DNA of 64,000 nt from JBMDXB01 sp048594885 (GTDB taxonomy: Bacteria; Acidobacteriota; Vicinamibacteria; Vicinamibacterales; 2-12-FULL-66-21), in contig JBMDXB010000047.1 in the NCBI GenBank assembly GCA_048594885.1, forward strand, positions 77,290-141,289. Reading direction: 5' to 3'. Position 1 is the stretch's first letter, and every line of letters starts with the position of its first letter. A program made the position numbers and the translations under genes. Below, piece by piece: positions 31,288 through 39,443 of this stretch. Under the pieces are notes generated by a model, which saw only the letters and a list, made by a program, of their open reading frames with translations, did no database searches and was not told the origin of the DNA.

Positions 31288-34113
31288 TCAGAAGCGGTAC
31301 ACGATCGACAACTGCCCGGCGCGAGGCGCCTGCGTGGACGAGGTGAACTGGCCGAAGAACGGGCTCGTGTTGTTCGTCGAGCGGAAGAACAGCGGCGCGC
31401 CGTTGTTGGTCAGGTTGAAGATGTCGACGTTGACGTCGGCCGCATGTCCGCCGCGCAGCCCGAAACGGCGCCCGAGGCGCAGATTGAGGCGATGCACCGT
31501 CGGCGCCTGCAGGACGTTGTCGCCGCGCGGCCCGACGATTCGCGTGGTCGTCGCGAGCGGATTACTGACCGAGCGGCCGTTCGGCAGGACCATCGTGGCG
31601 GGGCCGAACGCCGGATCCGGCGCCGGAAGCGTCGTCGTTACCGGCGCGCTGTAGCTGCCGGATGTGAGCGAGTAGATGATCGACGTGCGGACGCCCCACG
31701 GCGCGCGATAGCTGCCGTTCAGGCGGAGGACGTGCGGCCGCGCGATCTTGTCGTTGTCGAACCAGCCGGCGGGATAGAGGTAGCGCTCGGGCTGGTCGTA
31801 GCGCCACTCACCCGTCTCCGTCATCTTCTGGTAGGTGTAGTTCGCGAATGCCGACCAGCGCGCGCCGATGTTGCGAATCACGGAGAATTCGGCGGCGTGG
31901 TACCTGCGCCGGGACGAGTCGATGTTCGTCGTGATCGGGATCGCGTTGAACGTGGGATTCCGATAGCCGGCGAAGCGCTCGTTCTCGTAGATGACGTTGG
32001 TGTCGCGGGTGCCGATCTCGTTCTTGAACACCTTGTTGACGTAGGCGACGTCCAGCGACACGCGGCCGGGGAGCTGACGCGTGTAGCCGACGTGCAGTTC
32101 ATCGGTGATCGGCGTCGCCATGCCGGCGTCCAGCAGCCTGTCCTCCGGCAGCGTGCGCGTCAGCACCGCGGGCGTGGTACGAACCGTCTCGAACGTCCCG
32201 TTCAGATCGAGATCGTACTCGTCGATCGTTCCCGACGCAGCGCCGCCGACGCTCGGGGCAATCTGCGTGTACAGCAGATCGTTCATCCGGCCCCACGACA
32301 CGCGGAGAACGTCGCGGCTGTCCGCTGTCAGCGCGTAGGCGGCGCCGACGCGAGGATTGAACGAGCCGCTGTCGATGCTCCAGAGGTCGAATGTATCGGC
32401 CGTCTTCTGCCGGTCGTATCGCCCGCCGAGCGTGAGACTGAGGCGGGACGCCGGCTGCCACTTGTCCTGCACGTAGAAGCCGAGCAGCTCGTAGGTGTTG
32501 CTGAAGGCGACGACCTTCGTCGGGTTCTGCGTGCGGCGGTGAAACGGCACGAAGGCGACGGACCCGTCGGATCGCACGACTCGCAGCTCGTCGATGAGCG
32601 CCGGGCCGTTGGCCGGGTAATTCGTGTCGCTGTGGCCGCGGCTCCGCGGCTTGTACTGCGTGCCTGCCTGAAGCGTGTGGCGCCCGCCGCCGCGCGGCAC
32701 GATGTAGGACGCATCGGCCGTGAACTCGTGGTGATCGCGCACGCCGGTCGACCACCAGGCGAGGCCGGCGCGATTGCCGTAGTAGAGCAGCGCGTCCTGT
32801 CCCACCAGCACGCCGCCGCTGAGCGACGTCCGGCCCCAGCGCACGTACGCGGGGTTCGTCTCGCCGCCGCCCGGCTCGATGTCCGTCAACTGCCGGCGGT
32901 AACCGTATTGAGCCGTCAGCAGCAGCCGCCCGCCCACGACCGAGTGCCACGCCACCTGCGGCGTGGGGCCGCCGTTGCCGATGTTGATCGTCGACTCCTT
33001 CGTGCTCTGGTCGCGCGAGTCGGAGTTGAAGGTCTTGCCGCGGTCGTCGAGATACGTGAGCGAGAGCGTCCGGCCGGGCCCGAGCGACTGCGTGACCTTG
33101 CCGAAGAACCGGTTGTTGCGATTCAGCTTGTCGTAGTCCGGGGTGTCGAAGCCGTTCGCCGCGAACGACTGGAGGATCGCCGCGGTCCGCGGCACGCCTT
33201 CGTCGATATAGACGCGCCGGTACGAGGCGAAGTACCACGTGCGGTCGCGCAGGACCGGCCCGCCGATCGAGGCATCGGGCTGATAGAACGCCTGATCGAG
33301 CGGCTGTCCGCCGGGGATGTTGTTGCCGTTCCACTTGCGCGGCTGCAGAAAGGCGCTCCCCGAGCCGTGGATCCTGTTGCCGCCCGACTTGGTGACGATG
33401 TTCAGGAAGCCGCCGCGGCCGAGCGGCGTGGACGCGTCGAGGCCGGCCGTCTTGATCGAAACATCCTGAATGATCTCGGTGCTGAACTGCGTCGTCCACT
33501 GCTGGTTGGTGAAGGAGCTGCCGATGTCGAAGCCGTCCACCTTCATCACGTTGCTGCGCTCCGACGCGCCGTGAATCTGCGGCTCGATGTCGCCGTCGCC
33601 GCTGCGGGCCGACGTCACCACGCCGGGGACGAGCTGCCAGAGCTGGTCCCACTGCTGCCGCGATCCGAGCGGCAGCTCGCGCAGGAAGTCGCCGCTGATG
33701 TTGAAGTGCAGCTCGGGGTTCTCGACGTCGACGATGGGCGTTTCGCCCCGCTGACCTCCCACGACCGTCACGGTCTCCTGGACTTTGCCCACCTTCAGCT
33801 CGATGTCGACGTTGATCGTCTGTCCGGCGCGAACGAGGATGTCGGGCTGGGTGTGGCTGGAGAAGCCGGTCAGCTCGGTGCGCAGCTCGTACACACCCGG
33901 CGGCAAGCCGAGCATGACGTACGCCCCTGACGCGTCGGTGACGGACTCACGTACGCCCTGCAGCTCAGGGCTGGACACGACCACCGTCACGCCAGGCACC
34001 GGCGACTTCTGCGGATCGGTGACCTGACCTTTCAGCGTGCCGCTCACCTGCGCGGAGGCTGCAGCGGCGGATAGCCACACGAGGGCGACGAGGACCGTGG
34101 TTCTCAGTGTCAT
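31288..34113 (-). CDS. TonB-dependent receptor, Oar-like, with carboxypeptidase-regulatory N-domain
   Basis: 941 residues from ATG at 34113 with GAGGAG about 5 nt upstream. Signal peptide LVALVWLSAAAASAQ, then a carboxypeptidase-regulatory domain (LKGQVTDPQKSPVPGVTVVV, YELRTELTGFSSHTQPDILV), a plug region (~115-260) and a long beta-barrel with aromatic-rich strands ending QLSIVYRF; the terminal Phe is the outer-membrane signature. No typical TonB box is obvious. It should import a ligand too large for porins. It is the last gene of the sigma-to-DsbD run, 22 bp after DsbD, so uptake may be coupled to thiol reduction. Confidence 0.92.
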   Translation of the reverse strand: MTLRTTVLVALVWLSAAAASAQVSGTLKGQVTDPQKSPVPGVTVVVSSPELQGVRESVTDASGAYVMLGLPPGVYELRTELTGFSSHTQPDILVRAGQTINVDIELKVGKVQETVTVVGGQRGETPIVDVENPELHFNISGDFLRELPLGSRQQWDQLWQLVPGVVTSARSGDGDIEPQIHGASERSNVMKVDGFDIGSSFTNQQWTTQFSTEIIQDVSIKTAGLDASTPLGRGGFLNIVTKSGGNRIHGSGSAFLQPRKWNGNNIPGGQPLDQAFYQPDASIGGPVLRDRTWYFASYRRVYIDEGVPRTAAILQSFAANGFDTPDYDKLNRNNRFFGKVTQSLGPGRTLSLTYLDDRGKTFNSDSRDQSTKESTINIGNGGPTPQVAWHSVVGGRLLLTAQYGYRRQLTDIEPGGGETNPAYVRWGRTSLSGGVLVGQDALLYYGNRAGLAWWSTGVRDHHEFTADASYIVPRGGGRHTLQAGTQYKPRSRGHSDTNYPANGPALIDELRVVRSDGSVAFVPFHRRTQNPTKVVAFSNTYELLGFYVQDKWQPASRLSLTLGGRYDRQKTADTFDLWSIDSGSFNPRVGAAYALTADSRDVLRVSWGRMNDLLYTQIAPSVGGAASGTIDEYDLDLNGTFETVRTTPAVLTRTLPEDRLLDAGMATPITDELHVGYTRQLPGRVSLDVAYVNKVFKNEIGTRDTNVIYENERFAGYRNPTFNAIPITTNIDSSRRRYHAAEFSVIRNIGARWSAFANYTYQKMTETGEWRYDQPERYLYPAGWFDNDKIARPHVLRLNGSYRAPWGVRTSIIYSLTSGSYSAPVTTTLPAPDPAFGPATMVLPNGRSVSNPLATTTRIVGPRGDNVLQAPTVHRLNLRLGRRFGLRGGHAADVNVDIFNLTNNGAPLFFRSTNNTSPFFGQFTSSTQAPRAGQLSIVYRF

Positions 34114-34135
34114 GTGCTCCTCTTCCTGCGAGTCT

Positions 34136-36124
34136 CTACGAGCCACCGGTCGCCGCGCGCTCGCGCTCGAGGGGCGCGCGAAGAAACGCGACGAACTGCT
34201 GGGGATTCCGCGTCAAGCCAGGAAACGTCGTCAGCGGGCGGCCATCGCCGGAGATTACGGCGTAGTACGGCAGCGCCACGGTCTTGAACGTCGAGGCCTG
34301 GAACTTCTGGAACTGCTGGTATGGCTCCCCTTCACCGTCCGTGTAGAGCCTGACGCGCACGTAGCGCTCGAGCTCGCGGCGGACATCGGGGCGCGGGAAC
34401 ATGTTCGCTTCCATCCAGCGGCAGTTGGTGCAGGTGTAGCCGGTGAAATCGATCAGCAGCAGCTTCTTTTCCTGCCGCGCCGCGGCGAGCGCGCCGTCGT
34501 AGTCGTTGACGATCCACGGCAGCTCGCCATCGATGGTGCCGGTCGCGTTACGTCCCGCACCGCCGCCGGTGGCCGGCGGCAGAAAGGCCTCGATCTCGCC
34601 CAGCCGGCTGCCCCAAAGGCCGGTGAGCAGATGAAAACTCACCGCGAGCGTCAGCAGCGCCGTCGCGATGCGAACCGCCCCGACACGCTGCACGGGTGCG
34701 TCGCCTTCGGCTACTCGGAAAACGCCCAGCAGATAGAGCGTCAACAGCACGCCGATGGCGACCCACGTCGCGAGCACGACCTCACGTGTGAACACGTGCC
34801 AGCCCCATACGAGATCCACGTTGGAGATGAATTTCATCGCCGCGGCGATCTCGAGGAATCCCATCGACACCTTGACCGCGTTCAGCCATGCGCCGGCGCG
34901 TGGGAGCTGCGAGACGAGCTGCGGCACGAGCGCGAGCACGAAGAACGGCAGCGCGAACACGCTGGAGAACGCCAGCATGCCGGCGACGGGCCATTGCCAT
35001 CGGCCGCCCGCGGCCATCACGAAGAGCGTGCCGACGAACGGCGCCGTGCAGGTGAACGACGTCAGCGTGAAGGTCAGCGCCATCAGCAGCGTGCCGGCGG
35101 CGCCGGGTCCTTCGCGGCGCGACAGGCGATCGAGCCCGGTCAGCAGACGCGACGGCAGACGGATCTCGTACGCGCCGAACAGGCTGAGCGCGAACCCCAG
35201 GAAGATTGCGGTGATGAGCAGGTTGATCCACGGGTTCGCCGCGAACAGGTTCATGCCCGACGCGCCGACCAGCATCGCCAGCGCCGTGCCCAGGGCGGTG
35301 AAGGTGGCGATGATGCCGCCGGCGTAGATCACCGCGTTGGCGATCGCCCCGCGCCGCCGGCCGGCCGCGTGGTTCGTGAAGTACGAGACGGTGATCGGCA
35401 CCATCGGAAACACGCACGGCGTCAGCAGCGACAGCGCGCCCATCGACATCGCCAGCACCAGAAACGCGCGCAGCGACCCTGCCTCGACGGCGACCGCGGA
35501 CGTGTCGATGGTGGTCGGCTCCGCGACGGCGCCGGCCGGCACGGCTGCGGGAGCAGCGGGTGCGGCGGCGAGCGGTCCAGACACCGGAGGCGCGGCACGC
35601 GGGTCGCCTCCCGCAGTTGCCGCCGCGGGTTCCCGCACGGCGAGGACGTGGACGCGTACGGCGACCAGCTTCGCGATCGGCGGCAGGCAGACCGTATCCG
35701 TGCAGGCCTGGAAGCGAACGCGGAATGTCAGCTCGTGCGGCCCGGCCGCGGCGTCACCGGCGGCGCGGACGGACGCGACGAACGTCGGACTCTCTTCGTG
35801 AAACTCGGTCTGGATGTCGAAGTTGGGATCGAACCTGCGAACGGGCGCGGGCTCGCGAATCGCGGCAGCTCGCGCGAATGGCTGGCCCTCGACGATGGTG
35901 ATACTGGTCGGAATGGGACCACCGGGCGGCTGCGCGATCGCGTAGATGTGCCAGCCCTGATCGATCGCAGCGGTGAGCCGAACCTCCAACGTGGCGCCGG
36001 CGTCCACGCGAGCGGCCGCGGGCACCGCCGTCCACCGGACGGGATCCTCCTGTGCCCGCGCGCCCGCCACGGCCGCGGCGAGCGCCAGCACAACGAGGGC
36101 GGTTCTTCTCGGCGCCGACATCAT
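34136..36124 (-). CDS. dsbD: DsbD-family thiol:disulfide interchange protein
   Basis: 662 residues with all three modules. After a signal peptide comes the periplasmic alpha domain with FQACTDTVCLPPIAK (~130-140). Then eight membrane helices include MGALSLLTPCVFPMVPITVS and LTFTLTSFTCTAPFVGTLFV, the two membrane Cys. The C-terminal thioredoxin-like domain has FTGYTCTNCRWMEANMF (CxxC ~565). DsbD passes electrons from cytosolic thioredoxin to periplasmic thiol proteins, here most likely the TlpA-like proteins encoded immediately upstream. Confidence 0.93.
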   Translation of the reverse strand: MMSAPRRTALVVLALAAAVAGARAQEDPVRWTAVPAAARVDAGATLEVRLTAAIDQGWHIYAIAQPPGGPIPTSITIVEGQPFARAAAIREPAPVRRFDPNFDIQTEFHEESPTFVASVRAAGDAAAGPHELTFRVRFQACTDTVCLPPIAKLVAVRVHVLAVREPAAATAGGDPRAAPPVSGPLAAAPAAPAAVPAGAVAEPTTIDTSAVAVEAGSLRAFLVLAMSMGALSLLTPCVFPMVPITVSYFTNHAAGRRRGAIANAVIYAGGIIATFTALGTALAMLVGASGMNLFAANPWINLLITAIFLGFALSLFGAYEIRLPSRLLTGLDRLSRREGPGAAGTLLMALTFTLTSFTCTAPFVGTLFVMAAGGRWQWPVAGMLAFSSVFALPFFVLALVPQLVSQLPRAGAWLNAVKVSMGFLEIAAAMKFISNVDLVWGWHVFTREVVLATWVAIGVLLTLYLLGVFRVAEGDAPVQRVGAVRIATALLTLAVSFHLLTGLWGSRLGEIEAFLPPATGGGAGRNATGTIDGELPWIVNDYDGALAAARQEKKLLLIDFTGYTCTNCRWMEANMFPRPDVRRELERYVRVRLYTDGEGEPYQQFQKFQASTFKTVALPYYAVISGDGRPLTTFPGLTRNPQQFVAFLRAPLERERAATGGS

Positions 36125-36133
36125 CGGTATCCC

Positions 36134-37573
36134 CTACTTCGCCGGGGAGAGCCGCGTCCCGGCCGCGCGCTGCAGCAGCGCTTCGACCTGCAGCTCGAAC
36201 GTGCGCTCCGAGGCCTTGCTCCGGATGACGCCCGGCTTGAAGACGATGCGCCCTTCGGCGTCCACCAGATGGTTGCTCGGATACCCGCGCGCGCCGTACG
36301 TCTTGCCCGCCCAGTCGGTGTCGGTCTTCAGCGGACGGAACGTGTAGCCGGTATTCCGGAGGTACGGCACGACATACGCCTCTTCGTCCGGCAGCACGTT
36401 CGGCGACAGGATGACGAAGCCGCGATCCTTGTACTTGTCGAGCACGCGCTGGAGCACCGGGAACTCGCCACGGCACGGGCCGCAGGACGGGTACCAGAAG
36501 TTGACGAGGACCACTTTCCCGCGGAAATCGGAGAGGCTCACCGGCTTGCCGTCGGGATAATCCGGCAGCGTGAACTCAGGCGCTGGTTTGGCCTCGGCAT
36601 CACGCAGCGTCCAGAGGTCGGCGTCGATGTCGGCCGGCGTCTTTCCGAGCTTGCGTCCGTAGTCGGCCAGTGCCGCGCCCATGCGATCGTCCGGCGTTCT
36701 GGCCACCGTGGCGAGCAATCCCTCGTACGCCTTGTTCGCGGCGCCGGACTTCTCGCGCGCCTCGGCCTTGAGCAGCTCGACGATCGCGGTGTTCGCGTAC
36801 CGCAGCGAAGGTGCCGATTCGAGGCGCGCGACCGCCTCGGCGAACTGCCGTTTCTCCATCAGGGCGCGGCCCTCGATGACGGCCTTCAGAAAGTCGCTGC
36901 GGTCCTGCCATTCCTTGGCAGCCGACTTCGACGTGCTGAACGCAGCCAGCTCCCCTGCAAGCGCGACCGCCTTGCTGATGTCGGTGTCCGTGTAGACGTC
37001 GGCGAGCTGAGACATCGCCGACGCAGACCAGCTGAATTTCGCCGGCGGAAAGTCCCGGCGTGTGCGCTCGAGCAGCGCGATCTTCTCGGCCGCGTCGTCG
37101 GTGTAGAAGGCGAGCCAGTACAACGCCTGCGCGCCGCGCTCGTGCGCGGGAAACCGCTTCGCGACGTCGAGGGACAGCACCCGGTATTTCTCCATGTCGG
37201 CGCGCTTCATCGCGCTCGCGTAGTAGAACGCGTAGTCAGGATTGTTCGGAGCGAGCTCCGTCGCCTTGCGGCGGTATTCGAGCTCCTCGCGGATGTCCCC
37301 GCGGAAATCGGCAATCAGCGCCAGTTCCTGGTAGGGCTCCGGCAGTTTCGGATCGAGCGCTATCGCGCGGCGATAGCAGCGCTCCGCGGTCGCGTAGTCC
37401 TTCGTCTTCTGCGCCGCCTTGCCTTCCTCGATCAGCTTGCGCGCCTCACTGGTGCCGCCGCTCGAACGAACCGGAGCGGGCGCCTGGGCCTCTACCGCCG
37501 CCACGCCGGCCGCGAACATGGCTGCCGCGCTCACGCACCACACCGCTCGACGCATCCGTGCGACAGTAGTCAT
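36134..37573 (-). CDS. TPR-containing TlpA-like thioredoxin protein
   Basis: 479 residues from ATG at 37573 with GGAGGG 6 nt upstream; the frame to 37903 overlaps the next gene and is rejected. Signal peptide, then tetratricopeptide repeats (~40-250: AAQKTKDYATAERCYRRAIA, KLPEPYQELALIADFRGDIR). The C-terminal 145 residues are a TlpA/AhpC-TSA fold: APEFTLPDYPDGKPVSLSDF, VVLVNFWYPSCGPCRGEFPV (CGPC ~363-366) and a cis-Pro-like GYPSNHLVDAEGR. Probably a periplasmic disulfide reductase with a protein-binding TPR arm, fed by DsbD downstream. It is one of four TlpA-like genes in this run. Confidence 0.9.
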   Translation of the reverse strand: MTTVARMRRAVWCVSAAAMFAAGVAAVEAQAPAPVRSSGGTSEARKLIEEGKAAQKTKDYATAERCYRRAIALDPKLPEPYQELALIADFRGDIREELEYRRKATELAPNNPDYAFYYASAMKRADMEKYRVLSLDVAKRFPAHERGAQALYWLAFYTDDAAEKIALLERTRRDFPPAKFSWSASAMSQLADVYTDTDISKAVALAGELAAFSTSKSAAKEWQDRSDFLKAVIEGRALMEKRQFAEAVARLESAPSLRYANTAIVELLKAEAREKSGAANKAYEGLLATVARTPDDRMGAALADYGRKLGKTPADIDADLWTLRDAEAKPAPEFTLPDYPDGKPVSLSDFRGKVVLVNFWYPSCGPCRGEFPVLQRVLDKYKDRGFVILSPNVLPDEEAYVVPYLRNTGYTFRPLKTDTDWAGKTYGARGYPSNHLVDAEGRIVFKPGVIRSKASERTFELQVEALLQRAAGTRLSPAK

Positions 37574-37587
37574 TTGGCCCTCCCTGC

Positions 37588-38076
37588 TCACCGCTCGGCG
37601 ATCACTTTCTCCAACTCGGGCAGCAACTCCACGAATCCGCGGCCGCCGACGTGGGTGGCGCGGACGATGCCTTTGCGATCGATGAGGAACGTATGCGGGA
37701 TCGGGCGCACGCCGAACGCCTTGTGCGTCGCGCCGGCGGTATCCACCGCGACGGGCCACGGCAGTTTCGCCTTCGCCGCGTACCGCTTCACGTCCTGGAG
37801 CGTCTGCCCTTCCAGGTTCGTCATCCCGACAATCACCAGGTCGTCGCCGAACCGCTTCTTCCACTCGCGCATGGTCGGGAACTGCGCGACACACGGCGCG
37901 CACCAGGTCGCCCAGAAGTCGAGCAGCACGACCTTGCCGGCGCGATCAGGCGCGGACGGCAGCCAGACGTCCGCTGAGATCGCCGGCGCGGTGGCACCCA
38001 CCGGAACCGGCTGCGGTCGCGTCTGCGCCGGCGCCCACGAGACCGCCACCACCGCCAAGGCGACGATCGGGCTCAC
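37588..38076 (-). CDS. TlpA-like thioredoxin (short, exported)
   Basis: 162 residues from GTG at 38076, overlapping the preceding stop (GTGA); the frame to 38511 covers the neighbour and is rejected. Signal peptide IVALAVVAVSWAPAQ, then KVVLLDFWATWCAPCVAQF (WCAPC ~56-60), VGMTNLEGQTLQDVKRY and the cis-Pro loop VRPIPHTFLIDRKGIVRATH. A standard periplasmic thiol reductase. Coupled to the UGA-containing TlpA gene upstream, so two related oxidoreductases are made together. Confidence 0.9.
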   Translation of the reverse strand: MSPIVALAVVAVSWAPAQTRPQPVPVGATAPAISADVWLPSAPDRAGKVVLLDFWATWCAPCVAQFPTMREWKKRFGDDLVIVGMTNLEGQTLQDVKRYAAKAKLPWPVAVDTAGATHKAFGVRPIPHTFLIDRKGIVRATHVGGRGFVELLPELEKVIAER

Positions 38077-39428
38077 CGCTCCTCCAGCAGCGACGCCACG
38101 AACTGCATGTCCTCTTCGGGCGTGTAGCCCTGCTTGATGCGCCGAATCACGCCTTTCTTGTCGATGATGACGGTCATCGGCACGCCCATCTCGCCGTAGC
38201 GGACGTTCGTGGCATCGTCTTCGCCGACGAGAAACGGCCACGGCATCGCGAAGTCGGCATGGTAGCGTTGCAGCGCCTGCAGTTCGTCTGCGAAATCCGT
38301 CGTCTTTTCCGAGGTTCCGGCTTTGGACACGACCGTGCCCAGGCGGCGCGTCACCCCGATCACCTGCAACCCCTTCGAGCCGTACTTTCGCGAGAGGTCG
38401 TTGATGTGCGGGAACGACGCGCGACAGGGCTTTCAACCAGAGGTGAAGAACTCCAGCATCACGACCTTGCCGCGCAGCTCCGGCAACGTATGCGGGCCGC
38501 CGCCAATCCACCGGATGTTTGGCGCGAGGTCGGGCGCGGCCGCGCCGACCAGCTTCACGCGATCGAGCAGCTTCGTGATGCGGCGCTTGTTCACCGGCGC
38601 CGGCTCGAAGTCCGGCAGGCGTTTCTCGAGCCTGGCACGCGCCTCGGCGTACTTCGCCTGATTCAGGAGCTTGTCGGTTTCCTTGAAGAGAATGAAGTCC
38701 TCGAGCTGCAGTTCGAGCAACTGCTGCCCCTTCACTATCGGCCGCGTCTCGTACAGGTACTCGAGCGCTTCCTCGCTGCGGCCGACGGCAGCGATGGCGT
38801 CCGCGTAGTACCAGCGCAGGCGAAACAGGTCTTCGAGCGGAACGCTCTTCGGACCGGCGCCTTCGATCGCCTTCAGCGCGTGCTGGTAGTGGATCGACGC
38901 GCGCTCGGTGTCCTCTCCATCGAGATAGGCGATGCGGGCCATCGATTCTTCGATCGTGACCCGAAGGGGCGCCCCCCCGCGCAGCGGATCCGGCGTGCGG
39001 CTCGCGCCGAAGTCCCTCGCGTAATCGCCGTACATCTGGCGCGCACGCGCGAACTCGGCGTTCAACCAGGACGCGGACTCGATACCGACGGCGAGGGCGA
39101 GCTCGCGGTTCGCCGGCACATCGTTGAGATAGTCGAGCGCAAGCTCGAGCGCGGGCTTGTACTGATGTCCGCGAATCGCGAGCAGCGCACCGTAGACACG
39201 GTTCTCGCCCGTCAGCGTCGTCTTCGGCACGAGCCGCGCGGCGCTGCTGATCGTCCGGCGCGCGCCGGCTGGATCCGTCTTCGTCTGTTCACCGAGCTGC
39301 GTGACGAAGGCGCGGAGGTCTTCCGGCAGGCTCGCGAGCGGTGGCGGCGGCGCCGTCTGTCGTGCCACAAGCGGCACGACCACAGCGACGAGCGCCGCGG
39401 CGCGAATGAGTCGTGACATTCGGTGCAT
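38073..39428 (-). CDS. Candidate selenoprotein: TlpA-like oxidoreductase with UKPC active site (Sec332)
   Basis: 451 residues if UGA 38435-38433 is read as selenocysteine. Start ATG 39428 has AAGGAG 5 nt upstream; the signal segment is LIRAAALVAVVVPLVARQT. Residues ~30-290 are helical, TPR-like (ENRVYGALLAIRGHQYKPAL, RRITKLLDRVKLVGAAAPDL). The thioredoxin domain then reads LRGKVVMLEFFTSG-U-KPCRAS, where family members have W-C-x-x-C, so UGA stands exactly at the nucleophilic Cys and the resolving Cys335 remains. The frame continues 119 residues (FPHINDLSRKYGSKGLQVIG, then EMGVPMTVIIDKKGVIRRIK with the cis-Pro loop) to a stop that overlaps the next TlpA start. A Sec nucleophile would suit a fast reductase. 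Annotated normally, this gene would split into two pieces. A nonsense mutation is the alternative. Confidence 0.8.
38388..38424 (-). promoter_or_regulatory. Possible SECIS-like hairpin of the TlpA selenoprotein candidate
   Basis: In the mRNA, eight bases after the UGA, TCGCG (38424-38420) and GTCGTT (38418-38413) pair with AACGAC (38402-38397) and CGCGA (38392-38388), an 11-bp stem with a 1x4 internal loop. The 10-nt apical loop starts 20 bases after the UGA, within the accepted range, but lacks G in its first two positions. It is weaker than the methyltransferase hairpin. Confidence 0.4.
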
Positions 39429-39443
39429 GCAGCTCCTTCCCTT

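Noticed and set aside
31444..33930. 828-codon plus-strand frame
   Set aside because: Antisense to the TonB receptor, no motifs, composition typical of shadow frames.
34037..38137. Very long open frame (1366 codons) on the plus strand
   Set aside because: It lies opposite DsbD and TlpA genes with complete motifs and good RBS. Its translation is Arg/Ala-rich without domains, a usual high-GC shadow.
38433..39428. TlpA gene as two separate or broken genes
   Set aside because: Only a single TGA separates them, exactly at the active Cys, and the downstream frame is intact to a coupled stop, so a single Sec gene explains the data better.
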